A stretch of 64,000 nucleotides of DNA, taken from NCBI GenBank assembly GCA_950022655.1, contig OX465579.1, forward strand, positions 47,595,950 through 47,659,949. The letters run 5' to 3'. This document shows, one piece after another, positions 24,952-36,897 of the stretch. The position numbers and the translations under genes were made by a program. Numbering within the stretch: position 1 is the stretch's first letter; the number at the start of each line of letters is the position of its first letter. This DNA comes from Alentia gelatinosa. Its lineage: Eukaryota > Annelida > Polychaeta > Phyllodocida > Polynoidae. The notes under the pieces are model-generated. The model was given only the letters and a program-made list of their open reading frames with translations, was not told the DNA's origin and searched no databases.

Positions 24952-27237
24952 AGAATTTACCCAGCCATACAGCGGTGATAAGTTAACTGACCCCTGTATA
25001 GTCCTCGAGGTAGTGCGATATGATGCCTTGAGGCATGACTCTTCAAAGGTTCAGTAATTACTATATTTTATGAAATAATGCAAATAGTTGGATATTTTCC
25101 CAAAGTATGTAACATTATACGATAGTAAATTTATTGTATATATTATGTGAAAATTCTAAGTATTTTAGATTAGTTTAGAGTTATGACATAATGAAGCCAC
25201 GATGGCTATTCAATTGTGAAAAGCGACGGCGTACTATAACGGATGAAAAGGACGCATTTCAAGGTGTGTATGTGGCACTGGGTTATGTCGCGTAGGCATT
25301 AATGCCATATGGCAGTAATAGTTACGGTGAGGAAATATATTATATAGTATACCATGTACATGTCAGGTAGTATAGCTTTACCTTAGGCTGGTATAAACGT
25401 CCATAGACCTAACATTAGGAACTCATACTCAACAGGCTTGCGATTACAGTGACTCATTCAATGTGTGATAAACAGATAAATACTTCCAGGCTACAATAAA
25501 ATCAGAAACATATTTGAGCTTGGTCTAAGTCGTCATTTGCATCTCGTATGCAGTACTTCAGAATATTCACTTGACTATGGCCTCGTTCATATTACTGCGC
25601 ACTCCAAAACACGATGGCGACCAGGGACACAGACCAAACACTCATTAATTTCTTTCTTAGTATCACAACAACATGCATCATACTTGACGCTTGATTTATC
25701 TACAACAAGGACTGAGATGAAATGTATAACTCTTCGGCAAGCGATGAGCCTGAAATCTTACCCCAAGGAGGGTGGGCCCAATAGGGTGGGAGAGGCTTCT
25801 AGATACTGGGTGGTCGAAAAATATGCCCCTTCCCTATGCAGTATAACAGTGGAATCTATACCACTACATCCCTTCGGAGCTTGTCTTTGGCGGTAGCCCT
25901 GGCGGCCATAGCTGCACCATGGCTGGGTATGGGGTGTTAGAATCAATGGGCTGTGCTGATCCTGTGAGAGGGCTCTCTTGTCAGCAGACCTTGCCAAAGA
26001 CGACGTGGTATATTCACTGTGGCGCCAACTTTGTGTGGCCACTACCTACTGGCAACCAGCCCTCCTTCATGCCAGCATTCAGACTACACCACTCCCTCAT
26101 ATACACACCCATTCAGCACCCGCTTGTCGACTACCCACCTCCTCCAGCCACCCTTTTCCTTTCATTCACTGAGTTGATTTTCGTTGAAAACCTGGTGAAT
26201 GCTATTCGTCAGCAATCACCAACCAGTTACCCGCCACCTACACTCGGCCACATCAACCGCTTCATCGGCACTTCCCTGCTCCACTGCCCGCCAAACCGGT
26301 GTCACGTCAAGTCAGAGACGTTGCCAGAGGACGTTGCCTTGCGCTGGACCACCTAACACAAACTCTTACTATCCAGGGTTCCCGACAAAAAGTTGCATCT
26401 TCACACTAGAGGGTAGTGCCATTGACTTGCCGGAAGAATGCGCCAGATTCGAACCTCGCTGTACTAATCCTCCATAACCAAACCACGTAAAGCTCAATAA
26501 ATATTGTTTTATTGATTTGCGTTAACTGTTGTCGGGAAGCATATATCCTCCTGCTGCCAGTTTACTTAGCCTATCGCTCTTGCGATACCTAGAATTTTGT
26601 AATAACCTTTAATGAGCTTAACAATTTCCTAAATGGCATATGTTGTACCTAGTGTTAATGTCAAAGGCACATGCGAAGCTTCCGCGAAGTGAAGTTTAGC
26701 GTCAATGTCTTTGCCAATAAATATTCATAGCTCGCCAAACTATGACTTCACAATTAGGTGGTCTTAGAATATTCATTGCTCAATTCATTTCGAGCTCGCA
26801 TCCATTAGAGACATCATATGAAATGGGAAATACCAACAAACAGATGTCCAAATATATCATCCTAACAAGCTTCTGCTGCTCCCACACCTAGAGTTGCGAA
26901 ATGAAGATGAGATTGTCCACATCCGACCTATATCAGTCAATGTACATACATGTATCTATATGTTGAAATAGGTTGTAAGAAGGACATATACTCGGTAAAA
27001 CCTAGCAAAGTTAGTCTTTTTAAATCAGATTACAGTGTATTCTTGGTGCAAAAATTACCATAAGTACTAACATTCTGGACTGTACATAATTGACCTAAGC
27101 AAAAGTTGATTAGTTGCGCTTAGTTTAGGTATTTTAGATGGATACGGATTAAATCCAGAACGGTATTATACAACTTCAAGGTAGTTTGTTTGCTTTTAAC
27201 ATACCGCAGTTTATTTGGTTAGTTTAACCACTACTGG
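24952..27237. other. No recognised gene
   Basis: The largest frame, 25919-26356 plus (145 codons), is rich in Pro/Thr/His. An AATAAA word lies just downstream (about 26497-26502), so a decayed retroposed sequence is possible; no known domain is visible. A word identical in form to an inverted B box (gattcgaacct at about 26447) lacks a matching T-stem. Confidence 0.4.
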
Positions 27238-27332
27238 GGATGAAGGAGTAAGGTGGCTGCTGTGGGGAATGAACCCACAACCTTAGTGTTGCGAGTCCAG
27301 TGACTCCCGAGCCCAAGTCCCAACGGCCATGT
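27238..27332 (-). mobile_element. tRNA-derived SINE head
   Basis: On the minus strand the order is an A-box-like TGGCCGTTGGG, then actggactcgcaac (anticodon-arm-like), then gtgggttcattccccac, a T-arm with a perfect 5-bp stem and a B box GGGTTCATTCC. Spacing is tRNA-like, but acceptor pairing is not evident, so a SINE head or tRNA pseudogene fits better than a working tRNA. Confidence 0.55.
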
Positions 27333-30030
27333 GGGTATATAGGGACCAAACAGTACTACATCTGTATGTAAATCGCTGCATCTAATGGGGGATTGTTTCT
27401 AAAGGCTAGTACCACTCAAAAATGAAACAATGGTCGTATTATGGGAATTAAGATACTGTCCCAGGCCACCTAGCAATCATGGAGTGTGTTGAAGTCCCTC
27501 CATCCTAAAGACACCCAATTTGGCAGGCATCAATAAACGGTACACCACCGGCACCTAAACTCAACTCAACCCCGCCCACACACGCACACTTTCCCAAGCG
27601 TATGCTGTTAACCCGTCGCCACCAGAACATTGGTATTAGGCAATCACTCATGCAATCATCACCCATAGCGCTACCCTCCTTCTCCCCGCCCTCATACAAG
27701 GCAAATCCTGGGAAGGTCCCGCCTCCTTCCTCCTGCAAATTCACCGCCTGTATGCTTCCGCCCTCTTCACACAAGACGCCCTTACCCCATAAACCACCAT
27801 CTCCTTATCCACCCTAATACAGTCTACCTGACCACAGTCTTACTACCATATCACTCCCCATGAGCTACCACTCCCCCCTGCAGCTGATAACCACCCACTT
27901 ATCGTTCGTCAAAAAAGGAAATCCTAAGCTCAGTTGAAATATCCTCCACGCCTCATTCTAAACCCTCATCCTTTCCTTCTTAGGTTATTAGGAGAATTTT
28001 TCTTCAAGTCACCTGAATAAGGAGAGCTTGTTATATTGGTCCTGACCCTACCAGTCGCCACCACAGTACCCTCTACAGACATGAACGCGGGGATCCTGAT
28101 CTGACCCCCGCCCTCCATGCCCTTAACCCCAACGCTAGCCTCGTCTCGGACTGTGTGCCTCCTGTCCCGCCCACCAAGAAGCCAATGTGGTTTATTGCTA
28201 CTTTCTCAATCTAAAGAGGTCATCAGGATTTAGACTGTTTGCCAATCACATCAGGATGGTCGAGCCGTGGCGGCGAGCTGCTCACTAGCCTCAGTCCAGC
28301 TGCATCTCTATCTTAGTAGTGAGATAAGGGACCCCGAGGCAGGCCTGTTCTTAATACTACTAGCGTTAGCACTCAATCAGCGAGATGCGCTCAATACAGT
28401 CAATCTAACTCACTGCGTACTGTAACCCTTTTACTTGAGACATCCCAGTTCGAAATCGGCCCTGGTAGCTAAGGGCATTCCTTAGTAAATTCCACGAGGA
28501 CACCTCCAGGTGTTTTGTGGATAGTACTCTCTACATAAAAAACTTATTGAGCAAATGTGGTTGGAGATATATGATATTCATACAATCCCTGTGTTTCAGA
28601 GAAGATGTTCATTCTTCTGAATTCGATAGTTTTTCTGAAAGTTCTTTTCCATTTAAGCTGGAGGATAACAGTAGGCTAGATAACAGATCCTGAATTAACT
28701 GGCGAGGCATTCCCTAACAAAATTCCCTAATATTCAAATATTTCCAGAACCCTATTTACATCATATCGTGAATTCGGCTATTTCCATTTTATCTTTCCAG
28801 TGCCCAGAGCGGAAATCCTAAATGAGTAACATCCAATGGCATCATCATATATTTGAATTCAGTTATCTGGCATGTTTATAGGTGTGGGTCATATGCTCCT
28901 ATACCCTGCATAAAGATGAGAGTGGTCACATAGACTTTGAGCTTGCTGCAGAAAGACTAACCCTTAATCATCTGTGTGCTAACACTGTGACATTGGGAAA
29001 GAGGCAAAGGGCCAGAGTCCCAGTGTCTTAGAGGAGTACCCAGCTGACCAAACCAATCACTTGAGACCGAAATACCAAATTCTCATACTGGTGCTTGATA
29101 TGTTTGGATCCTAGACTCGGTGTAAGTGTGGTACGGAATATAATCCATAGACTGAATATATCCAAAACCTTTCAATTGTTATCTATTTATAATTGCATAC
29201 TCATTCGTCAATGATGAACATACCAACCGTGTTACCTGGCCGTCTAGACGTGTTCCTTGCATGTGTATGGATTCAGTAGCAGTGTTGGGGTCCCAACATA
29301 GTTGAATGAGAACTCTTAGAGCAGGCCTTTACTGTCAGACATGAGTTAAACCTAATACTGAGGAGAAAAGGTCGAATAATTTACACTTGGAGCCGGCTAC
29401 ACATTATTGGCAAAGATCACCCCTTATCAATCTCAATGACATTTCAGAATTGGCCCTGAGGGTAGCGTCACATTGTAATCGTGGAGACTTGTGACAGCTG
29501 GCGTGTTAATGTAAACTGCTGACTGTCTCTATGTCGATTCATCTATCTGTTCCTGACCAAATTGCTACTTCTAACACTTTCCAGCATTTACAAGAAGCAA
29601 GGACATCGATTAAAGGAGTTCGATTCAAATGTTATCACTGATCCTATAGGTCAAAATGAAGTAGTTTTCCTTCGTGAAGACTATCCACTGATGAAAATCA
29701 GAAGGAAGGGCCTTTCAAGAGTATAGCAATACACATAGTGACATAAATATGGTATTTTGCAATTTCCATAATCTACTTCCCTTCTTCAATACTTAGAATA
29801 TACAGGAAATAGATATGAAGTAGGTATACGTTAGACCTATAAGCGACGTTGGCTATCAGGACCTAAACTAGTTATTAAGAACTAGGTAATAACAGCGATG
29901 GATTAGTGTTGGCCATTGATATATGATCTGATGTAGCTGAACTTCCTAGTGAATGAAATGTGAGTCCAAGCACGGTGCACATAGCTGGCACTGTGATCAA
30001 TGATATCATACTTGTTCAATCTCCAAAAGT
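27333..30030. other. No gene seen
   Basis: Includes a pyrimidine-rich, C-biased stretch at about 27500-27960 and the second copy of the dispersed repeat (29158-29222). No coding block was recognised. Confidence 0.45.
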
Positions 30031-30206
30031 CTTTGTCATTTTCAGTGGAAGTGAGGCCGACCGCCTTAGTTACTCAGCAGACTCGGTCAACATACACCTC
30101 GCAACATATTCTTCTAACAATTCTTTGTCATTTTCAGTGGAAGTGAGGCCGACCGCCTTAGTTACTCAGCAGACTCGGTCAACATACACCTCGCAACATA
30201 TTCTTA
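30031..30206 (+). repeat. 92-bp tandem duplication beside the piggyBac-like element
   Basis: Units begin ctttgtcattttcagtgg at 30031 and 30123 and are almost identical up to acatattctt. The second unit is cut at its end by the TTAA where the piggyBac-like element starts. The word ttttcag/tgg in each unit looks like a 3' splice site, but no exon signal accompanies it. Confidence 0.9.
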
Positions 30207-30207
30207 A

Positions 30208-30873
30208 CCCTTTCCTTGCCGGGCCTAGCGCGCGTATACGTCGTTAAGCGCCGCGCCCCACTACATCAGTCACTGTTACAACGCCGCATGCCTGACACAT
30301 CTGACCCCTCATATGCCGGCCCATTCTGCAAGCGTTAGAAAATGGCTAAACCCGCAGAAAGGTGCGCTACTAATTATCAAATTTAAATAACTTAGAGAAA
30401 TAATTAGATAATTTAAATGATACCGAAAAAAAGAAGAGACTTCAGGCTTTATTTCAATACCATTAATTATTGATTAGATCGATATTCAATAATTATATTA
30501 ATATTTCCAAGTGCAGGAAGACCTTTTTTCCCCTCCATTGACACAACCCTGTGGGTAGGTTCAATACAGCACTGTGCCACTTACGAAGATCTGTATCTTT
30601 TTTTTCATCGCGATGACATAATGTTTTTTTCCCGTTTATAATAATAAAAAGATATGGAGAACACGTTTCTGGAGTTGTTTTGTGTCTAAAATTAAGTATT
30701 GCCGAAAATAGAGGACTTTCTAACCTATTTACGAAAAATGATGCCTTAAGGCATCACCGGCGCACGCTAGGGGAATGCCTTAAGGCATTACCGGCGTATA
30801 GTAGGGGAATGCCTTAAGGCATTACCGGCGCACGCTAGGGGAATGCCTTAAGGCATTACCGGCGTAGAAAGGG
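30208..30873. mobile_element. piggyBac-like non-autonomous element
   Basis: TTAA lies directly outside both ends (30204-30207 and 30874-30877). The left end CCCTTTCCTTGCCGG and the inverse of the right end, CCCTTTCTACGCCGG, form the terminal inverted repeat. TTAA target sites and ends starting CCC are hallmarks of piggyBac elements. The 666-bp interior has no transposase frame: an AT-rich middle with ataattagat-type inverted words, and a 34-bp minisatellite at the right end. Confidence 0.8.
30741..30863 (+). repeat. 34-bp palindrome-bearing minisatellite in the piggyBac-like element
   Basis: The perfect 14-bp palindrome ATGCCTTAAGGCAT (with one changed last context) starts at 30741, 30775, 30809 and 30843, i.e. 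exactly every 34 bp. Between palindromes lies accggcg followed by cacgctagggga or tatagtagggga, which alternate. The last unit joins directly to the right terminal repeat. Confidence 0.92.
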
Positions 30874-30877
30874 TTAA

Positions 30878-30893
30878 GCACCAGGGGGCTCGG
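30878..30893 (+). promoter_or_regulatory. CTCF-like motif 1
   Basis: gcaccagggggctcgg matches the core of the bilaterian CTCF motif (CCASYAGRKGGC) imperfectly. It touches the right edge of the piggyBac-like element. Confidence 0.35.
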
Positions 30894-31259
30894 TATTCGA
30901 GTGAAATCTTGTTTTTATATATCTTTCACTAATTCGTGTAAGGAAGGAGGGCACTTCAATATATCTTCAATGTTTGAGCTCCGATCTGATGGTTCAAACA
31001 TACAGATCACGCCTGTATTTAGATATGTGTATCAATAGACATGGAGAGGACGGAAGCTGATACATTACCCAATTCAGATTCAGATGATACCCATCTTACA
31101 AAGATATGAAGGTTATACTGGAATTCCCAGGTCATCTGTGGTTATAACAGGAGCAAACCCAGCAACAACTCCTAAATTTTGATAAAATCTAACAGTTGAT
31201 AGTATAAAGAAGAATGCGGATAACGGGTACATTCATGTCAAACTATTTGTTAATGTCCT

Positions 31260-31312
31260 GAGTGACATAAACAATACTTTATTGCGTTTTTTTAATTAGC
31301 GGTAGGAAAAGA
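31260..31312 (+). mobile_element. Fragment of the TTATCCTACCCC-ended MITE
   Basis: gagtgacataaacaatactt, then ttgcgtttttttaattagcg and gtaggaaaa: this matches the right half of the copies at 6411-6540 and 15311-15439; the left half is missing. Confidence 0.6.
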
Positions 31313-32039
31313 CATGTACGTCACCCTGTGCCATATACAATATCTATGGTATAGGGAACAATGGTATATATCTATCAAAAGGTTGTGCACAGGTATATAA
31401 TAATATTTGCGAACGAGTTGTTACGCACTGTGAGGCTGGCCACCATGTTGTTTTGTACAAATAATATTTTGCGACATACTCATACGGTGCTGCTGAACAG
31501 CAAAGCATGTATCAAACATTTTAGAAATGAATTCTTGTTGCATTCTAATGAAATAGGTAGTGGTTTAATAACCCTGACCAACGAGAGTATGCTTTTATTA
31601 TCCACCTATACAAAGTGTCCATAGAAAACACATAGGGAGTGTACACTATACCCGGAGCATACAGATATGTTGTACACTCCAGGCTGCATAAGCCGGTGCA
31701 TACGGAAAAATAGTGCATATAAAAAATAGTACGTACCTAAATGTACCTCAGATATCTGACAGAGAAAATATTTTCATGAACTCTTCCCTCACAAAGGCTG
31801 AATTAACTTCAGCGCTTAAAGGCCGAATCCGAAAAAGTCACCAGGGTCTTAAGGACAATCTATTTCAATATATACCTCAGGATATGACAATTGATTACAG
31901 TGGTGGTAACCTAGCTTACTCTATGAAACAAGGATTATAAGTTGGCATGGCATTGCCATGATTTCGGTTTCAACAAGTAATGTATACATGTTTTAAGAAA
32001 TAAAAAAGAAATAGATTTTTAGACCCACATCGCCTCTGG

Positions 32040-32940
32040 CTGTCTATGGCATACAGAAAAGGGTCTACATGTACGATCCCAGATTATTAAACAGGCCCCT
32101 GATTCCATCCAACGCGTCTGGTATCGGCACCCGCGGAAGGGAGGGAGGGAGGGAGGGAGGGAGGGAGGGAGGGAGGGAGAGAGGTGGAAGCCTGTTGCAA
32201 TATATAAAAATACACTACTGTCGCCGGGTGCAGACCACATCTGACCAGATGAAAGATCTGGGGGGAGAGTGTACTAGCGGGTGGGGCCCCACAGGTCAGA
32301 TGTGGTCCGCACCCGGCGACAGTAGTCTATTTTTATATATTGCGCACCCGTTGCGGTTCAATGAATACCTACTAGCGGGTGGGGTGTGCTCTGGTCAGAT
32401 GTGGTCTGCACCCGGCGACAGTAGTGTATTTTTATATATTGCAACAGGCTTCCACCTCCCTCCCTCCCTACCTAGCGGGTGGGTCCCGCGGGCGCAGATA
32501 CCAGACGTGTTGGATGGAGTCAGGTCAAATAGGTCACCAGCACACCCGTTGCGGTTCAATGAATACCTACTAGCGGTCGGGGCCCCACAGGTCAGATGTG
32601 GTCCGCACCCGGCGACAGTAGTGTATTTATATATATAGCAGCAGGCTTCCACCTCCCTGCCTCGCTCGCTTGTGGGTGTTCGTTGAACCGCAACGGGTGA
32701 CGACACCAGACGTGTTTGAGGGAATCAGGTCAAATAGGTCACCAGCATATAAGACATAGTCAGAGGCTCAACGTAACATAAATATACAGATCGAACTCAC
32801 CCGCGGGACCCACACGCTAGGGAGGGAGGGAGGGAGGGAGGGAGGTGGAAGCCTGTTGCAATATATATAAATACACTGAACCGCAACAGGTGCCTATACA
32901 ATATATAAAAATACACTACTGTCGCCTGGTGCGGACCGGT
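32040..32940. repeat. Nested cluster of direct and inverted repeats with GGGA tracts
   Basis: The block gtcagatgtggtcYgcaccc followed by ggcgacagtagt and a TA-rich tail occurs forward at about 32295, 32394 and 32591, and inverted at about 32197-32243 and 32896-32938. The last two forward copies, together with gttgcggttcaatgaatacc upstream, repeat at 198 bp. GGGA runs lie at 32137-32184 and 32819-32843, with an inverse run at about 32456. The long plus-strand frame here (32069-32638) is a product of the repeats and not a gene. Confidence 0.85.
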
Positions 32941-33032
32941 ATCGACTGTATCGAGACTCTAATTATTCAGAATACATTACTTTAATGTATTATAATGTAA
33001 GCCGCAAAAACTGTTCCCCGTCTTCCCTAATA

Positions 33033-33067
33033 TATTTCGGTCTTGACCTATAGGTCAAACCGAAATA
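33033..33067. repeat. 35-bp palindrome with everted AGGTCA half-sites
   Basis: tatttcggt and accgaaata flank the perfect 16-bp palindrome TTGACCTATAGGTCAA. The centre reads as two AGGTCA half-sites pointing outward with a 2-bp spacer, a form that nuclear receptors can bind. Confidence 0.7.
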
Positions 33068-33168
33068 ATAAACTACCATCTTATTGCCAGAACCGGGATT
33101 CAGCTAATCGCAATGCTCGTCGAGGAATAATCTTGTTAAGTGATTTTCTATCCTTCATTACAGATTAT

Positions 33169-33315
33169 AAAGAGACATGTTTAGTGTGACTGAATAGAAT
33201 CTGTTCCTCGATATTTTGGTCAGAAATATTCACCTCATTCTTCAAATTCGGGGAATATTTCTAACCAAAATATCGAAGAACAGATGTAATCCAGTCATAC
33301 TTACTATGTCTCTTT
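33169..33315. mobile_element. Foldback element, 63-bp arms
   Basis: Arms 33169-33231 and 33253-33315 are reverse complements at roughly 85-90 percent with a 21-bp loop. Non-coding; it has the shape of a short MITE or foldback. Confidence 0.75.
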
Positions 33316-36268
33316 ATTACTATATACTATATATAATGCTGGCCTATCTTACTATGCAAATATACTTCCCAATAGGGGAAACTTCCGCCATTTTGTTTGT
33401 TTATATTTTTGCTCATATTGTCATCAAATCACGTGGTACGGTGGGTAGTATTAATGATTTTAACGCCACGGTGCGGCCGAACGGAATTTTCCCTTCTAGT
33501 GCGTAAAAGTGAGACATTTGTGCACCGGTATATAGTAATAATCTGGACTTTGTAATGTAAAATTGAAGAGGTAAGCGTCAGGGCAAAGACTAGTGCACAG
33601 GTCTACAACTGCCAAACAAATGTTATTTCCTAATGATAACACACGAGATGCACAGGCAGACAGATGGGAGTGGGAATTAAATGCGCTAAATAAGAAGATC
33701 AAGAATAGCTCTTAGTGTTAGAGAACTATATTTAGAGACATTTAGCATCTCAGGACTGGATTACATGGGCCTCCCTTCCTGAGCACTGAATGTCGTTCTA
33801 ATGCAAGACAAGGTATCTTATCATTATCACGTTGTAGCGTGTATATCAAGGGATATCCAAAACAGCATATAAGATACACATTCGTACTAGTGCGATAAAT
33901 CAATCTATTTTTGCCATTAGAAATTAAATAGTGAGACTGTCGGCCTCCGTTCGTTGATATAATACTGTAGTATCATTCTTTTTTAAAACTATTCTGAACA
34001 AAATATCGTATTGCTTACATTCTGTAGACACTACAGAGGATCGGTATCCATTTATGATGTAAGGTTCAAACTAGCAAGTCCTTTGAATCAAAACGAGCAA
34101 GGAATTAAGACACGCAGCACTGTGAGGCACTCATGATAAGGCAAGAAAGGAACACGCATCACTTGACCCAATGGAGTGGTGTGAAGTTGCCTTGAAAGCC
34201 TAAGCGTGTTCGGAATACATCTCCCACTACACACAAAGGCCTGTGCCTCTCTGCTTTTGGCCAGCAGAGAGGGAAGCTTCCTGTTTGACCACACTTAAAG
34301 TGTTACCAGAACCTAGTGCTGAGAGTGTTGCTTGGTAACTGCCTATCAAATCCCCACGCTCGACCCGCTAAAAGAGAAGCTGATATGTCACCTTAGCCAT
34401 TCTGTATAGTTGTATCAGCTTCACAAAAAGAGCAGCCAACTGGGACTCCAATGAGAGAAGATCTGGTGCAGCACCTACCTAGATGGGCTTTGGTGGACAC
34501 AACGTGAGGAATGGCCTCATGGTAAACACGTAGCTTTATCAATATGGAAATTGGTCAGGATTAAGCCAGTATCTAATAAGCATGGTGCAGTAGGGGCACA
34601 CCGGGAAGATGCCATGTTGTCATTAGGTGGAATGTAGGTGAAGCCTTGACAATACCTTGGCACATATTACTTCCACATCTTCAGTAAATATGTAGTGTTC
34701 GGTAGGTGAACGATATATTGATACAGTTGTAAAGCTAATCCCAGTGTTTAAAGTGCATATCAACATTTGATACATAGAGAAGACTGGAGATTCATTTTCG
34801 TATCTAATGGTCTATATGTAAGTATGTTGGACTAGAATTGGAGTGGAAAACCGCCACAAATCACACTATAAATACTGCTATTTCAGCACGGACTCGCGGG
34901 GTCTGATTGGTTGGCAGTGGGGGACATGGGAAACTCGCAGCGGGCATTAGAAGGGGTGGGGTAGGAGTAGGGGTATATGTGGGAGTGGAGGGGGAAACTA
35001 CAGGATGGTGCCAGCTGTTATATTGCGAGCGTCTCGCTCCAGCTGGCGTTCTCCCATCACCCTTGGCAAAGGGAGAGGGATGGCGGACCTGCGAGTGTAG
35101 CCAGAGACATAATGACCGCGCTATGGTTATTACAGGGTACTGTCGTGTGACGCACGCCATTGTCATGTCTGTTTACCTGCTCTAAGCAGCTCAGCTAGTC
35201 ATTAACTCGTCACCGTGAGCCGCTTCCACAGGCGGCCATCTCTAACGGTCATCCACTGACCGGGGCTGTCTCTCGGTGGCCAGCCATGCTTTACTGGGGT
35301 TTCTTGGATTCTATTAGTGAACAAGGCGGGGTCAGATATCGAGGCACCATCCTTATCAGAGAGTCCAGAGGCTCTTAGAAGTCACTGTATGGCCAGTAAT
35401 TAAACAACAGACTGACAATCATGTATGTCTTATTGTAATACTAGCGCAGAGTACATCTAAATGCCGACCAGCCGAAGAGACCGCAAGAATAACTCAGAAC
35501 AGCCTGCTCTGAGTTTACTGCGGTAGAAGTTGTCCACAAAAAGAAGACTACGAGAGGTATGTTGTAGGCATAGATATTCGTTCCATGTATATCTCCAGCT
35601 GGTCCTCTACTAACGTCTCGGCATAGTGTGGTAAATGTTTTATACCTGAATATAGTAGCCTACTATTTCCTCCAATTTGTCAGAGACCATAAATCAAAGG
35701 GTCGGACACGCAAATCCACAAAAGCTTTCCAAATTAATATAGTCGGGTAGACGAAATGTCAATTTATGAAGTCAATATGTACCAGCGTGGTATGTGGAGC
35801 ACACATTAGTCCTTGTCCGAAGCCACATGCCTTTTATTATATGTTCATGTAATGGCGACCCCGGGGGCACACAATGCCAATTTTTATAGTTCAATCACGG
35901 ACTTTCCCGTCAATGCACCCATAGCACTAACGGGTATTTACTATGATCGTACGAGTCGCCATCAAAGCCAATCATCTAGGGTCATAGCAAAAGACAGGAA
36001 TGTTCCAGAGCTCCACTAGCGGCTAGCGGCAAACAATACCCAGGCGGCATAAACAGTGGCCAAACAGTATTCAAACTGCTGTGCATGAGTAGGGAAAAGG
36101 TCTGCCACCATTCGGGATGCACCTGCCTCACCTCACCCTTCCACCACACGTCTGATGGCAACACTAAAACTGGAACACGCCCATTAAGGTAGAGCGACCC
36201 GCGGCGGGACCTGGGTCGTCAAACGGTAATTACTCATTGTTTGACGCCGCTACGTAATCACGCGGAAG
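33316..36268. other. No gene seen
   Basis: Mostly AT-rich. A GC-rich patch at 34885-35110 has frames on both strands but no splice context I trust. A small hairpin (ctcagaacagc / gctctgag) sits near 35495-35515. Confidence 0.45.
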
Positions 36269-36282
36269 CCGCCAGGGGGCAG
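36269..36282 (+). promoter_or_regulatory. CTCF-like motif 2
   Basis: CCGCCAGGGGGCAG fits the CTCF core well. It lies in a CpG-rich patch (36195-36310). Confidence 0.45.
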
Positions 36283-36791
36283 ACCGCCAAAACTTCATCG
36301 CGATTTACATCCCGGCTTGGCAACGAACTACAAGGAATATTCATGGAGATGGAATGAGCTGCGACTTATAACCCACCCCATTGTAATTTCACCACGATGT
36401 GATTCGTAAAGATGGCTTCTTTGTAGATCCGCATTGCTGCGTCCTTTTATGGCCAGACAACACGTTTGATATCAACATAAATAACAACTTCTTCACTGTT
36501 TTATAGGCGTCCTTGTCTTCTTTTTCTCTCCGTATTTACGAGACGGTTGGGGGTTCGGCTTTGAGCACGAGCAAACAGCGGTCCGTCATCACAGCACCAG
36601 AGCACCGCCGTACATTTGTAATATACATAAATGGACCCGTGTCCTGGGACTGGAACTGGGGGCTGATTAGGCTCTCATTAGTGCTGTCAGTCTGGGAAAC
36701 GGGCACAGGGATAGACCATAAATCATACCGCTCCTAAATTTGACTAGTCCCTGGCCCGCCTCCAGTGCGTCTCTGGTTCTCATCTAGACTT

Positions 36792-36897
36792 GCTCAAGTC
36801 TTTGATTATGAACATTCATTAAATGATTAAAGAAAATCGGGATACAATTCATTATAGCATGTGTCCTTCTCTGACTGGCCCATGAATCAAAGACTTG
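36792..36897. promoter_or_regulatory. Inverted pair of CTTTGATT words
   Basis: caagtctttgattatga (about 36793-36809) and its near inverse tgaatcaaagacttg (about 36883-36897) frame an AT-rich core with homeodomain-like ATTA words. CTTTGAT is the TCF/LEF core. Two more related words are at about 37271 (tctttgatg) and 37372 (tacaaaggt). This is a weak indication of an enhancer. Confidence 0.2.

Noticed and set aside
25919..26356. 145-codon plus frame followed by AATAAA
   Set aside because: Pro/Thr/His-rich, no domain, no splice or start support; possibly a decayed retroposed sequence.
26440..26465. Inverted B-box word gattcgaacct as a tRNA gene
   Set aside because: The T-stem does not pair and no A box is found at tRNA spacing.
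32069..32638. 189-codon plus-strand frame
   Set aside because: Made entirely of the nested repeat cluster and GGGA tract; repeated peptide words come from DNA repeats.
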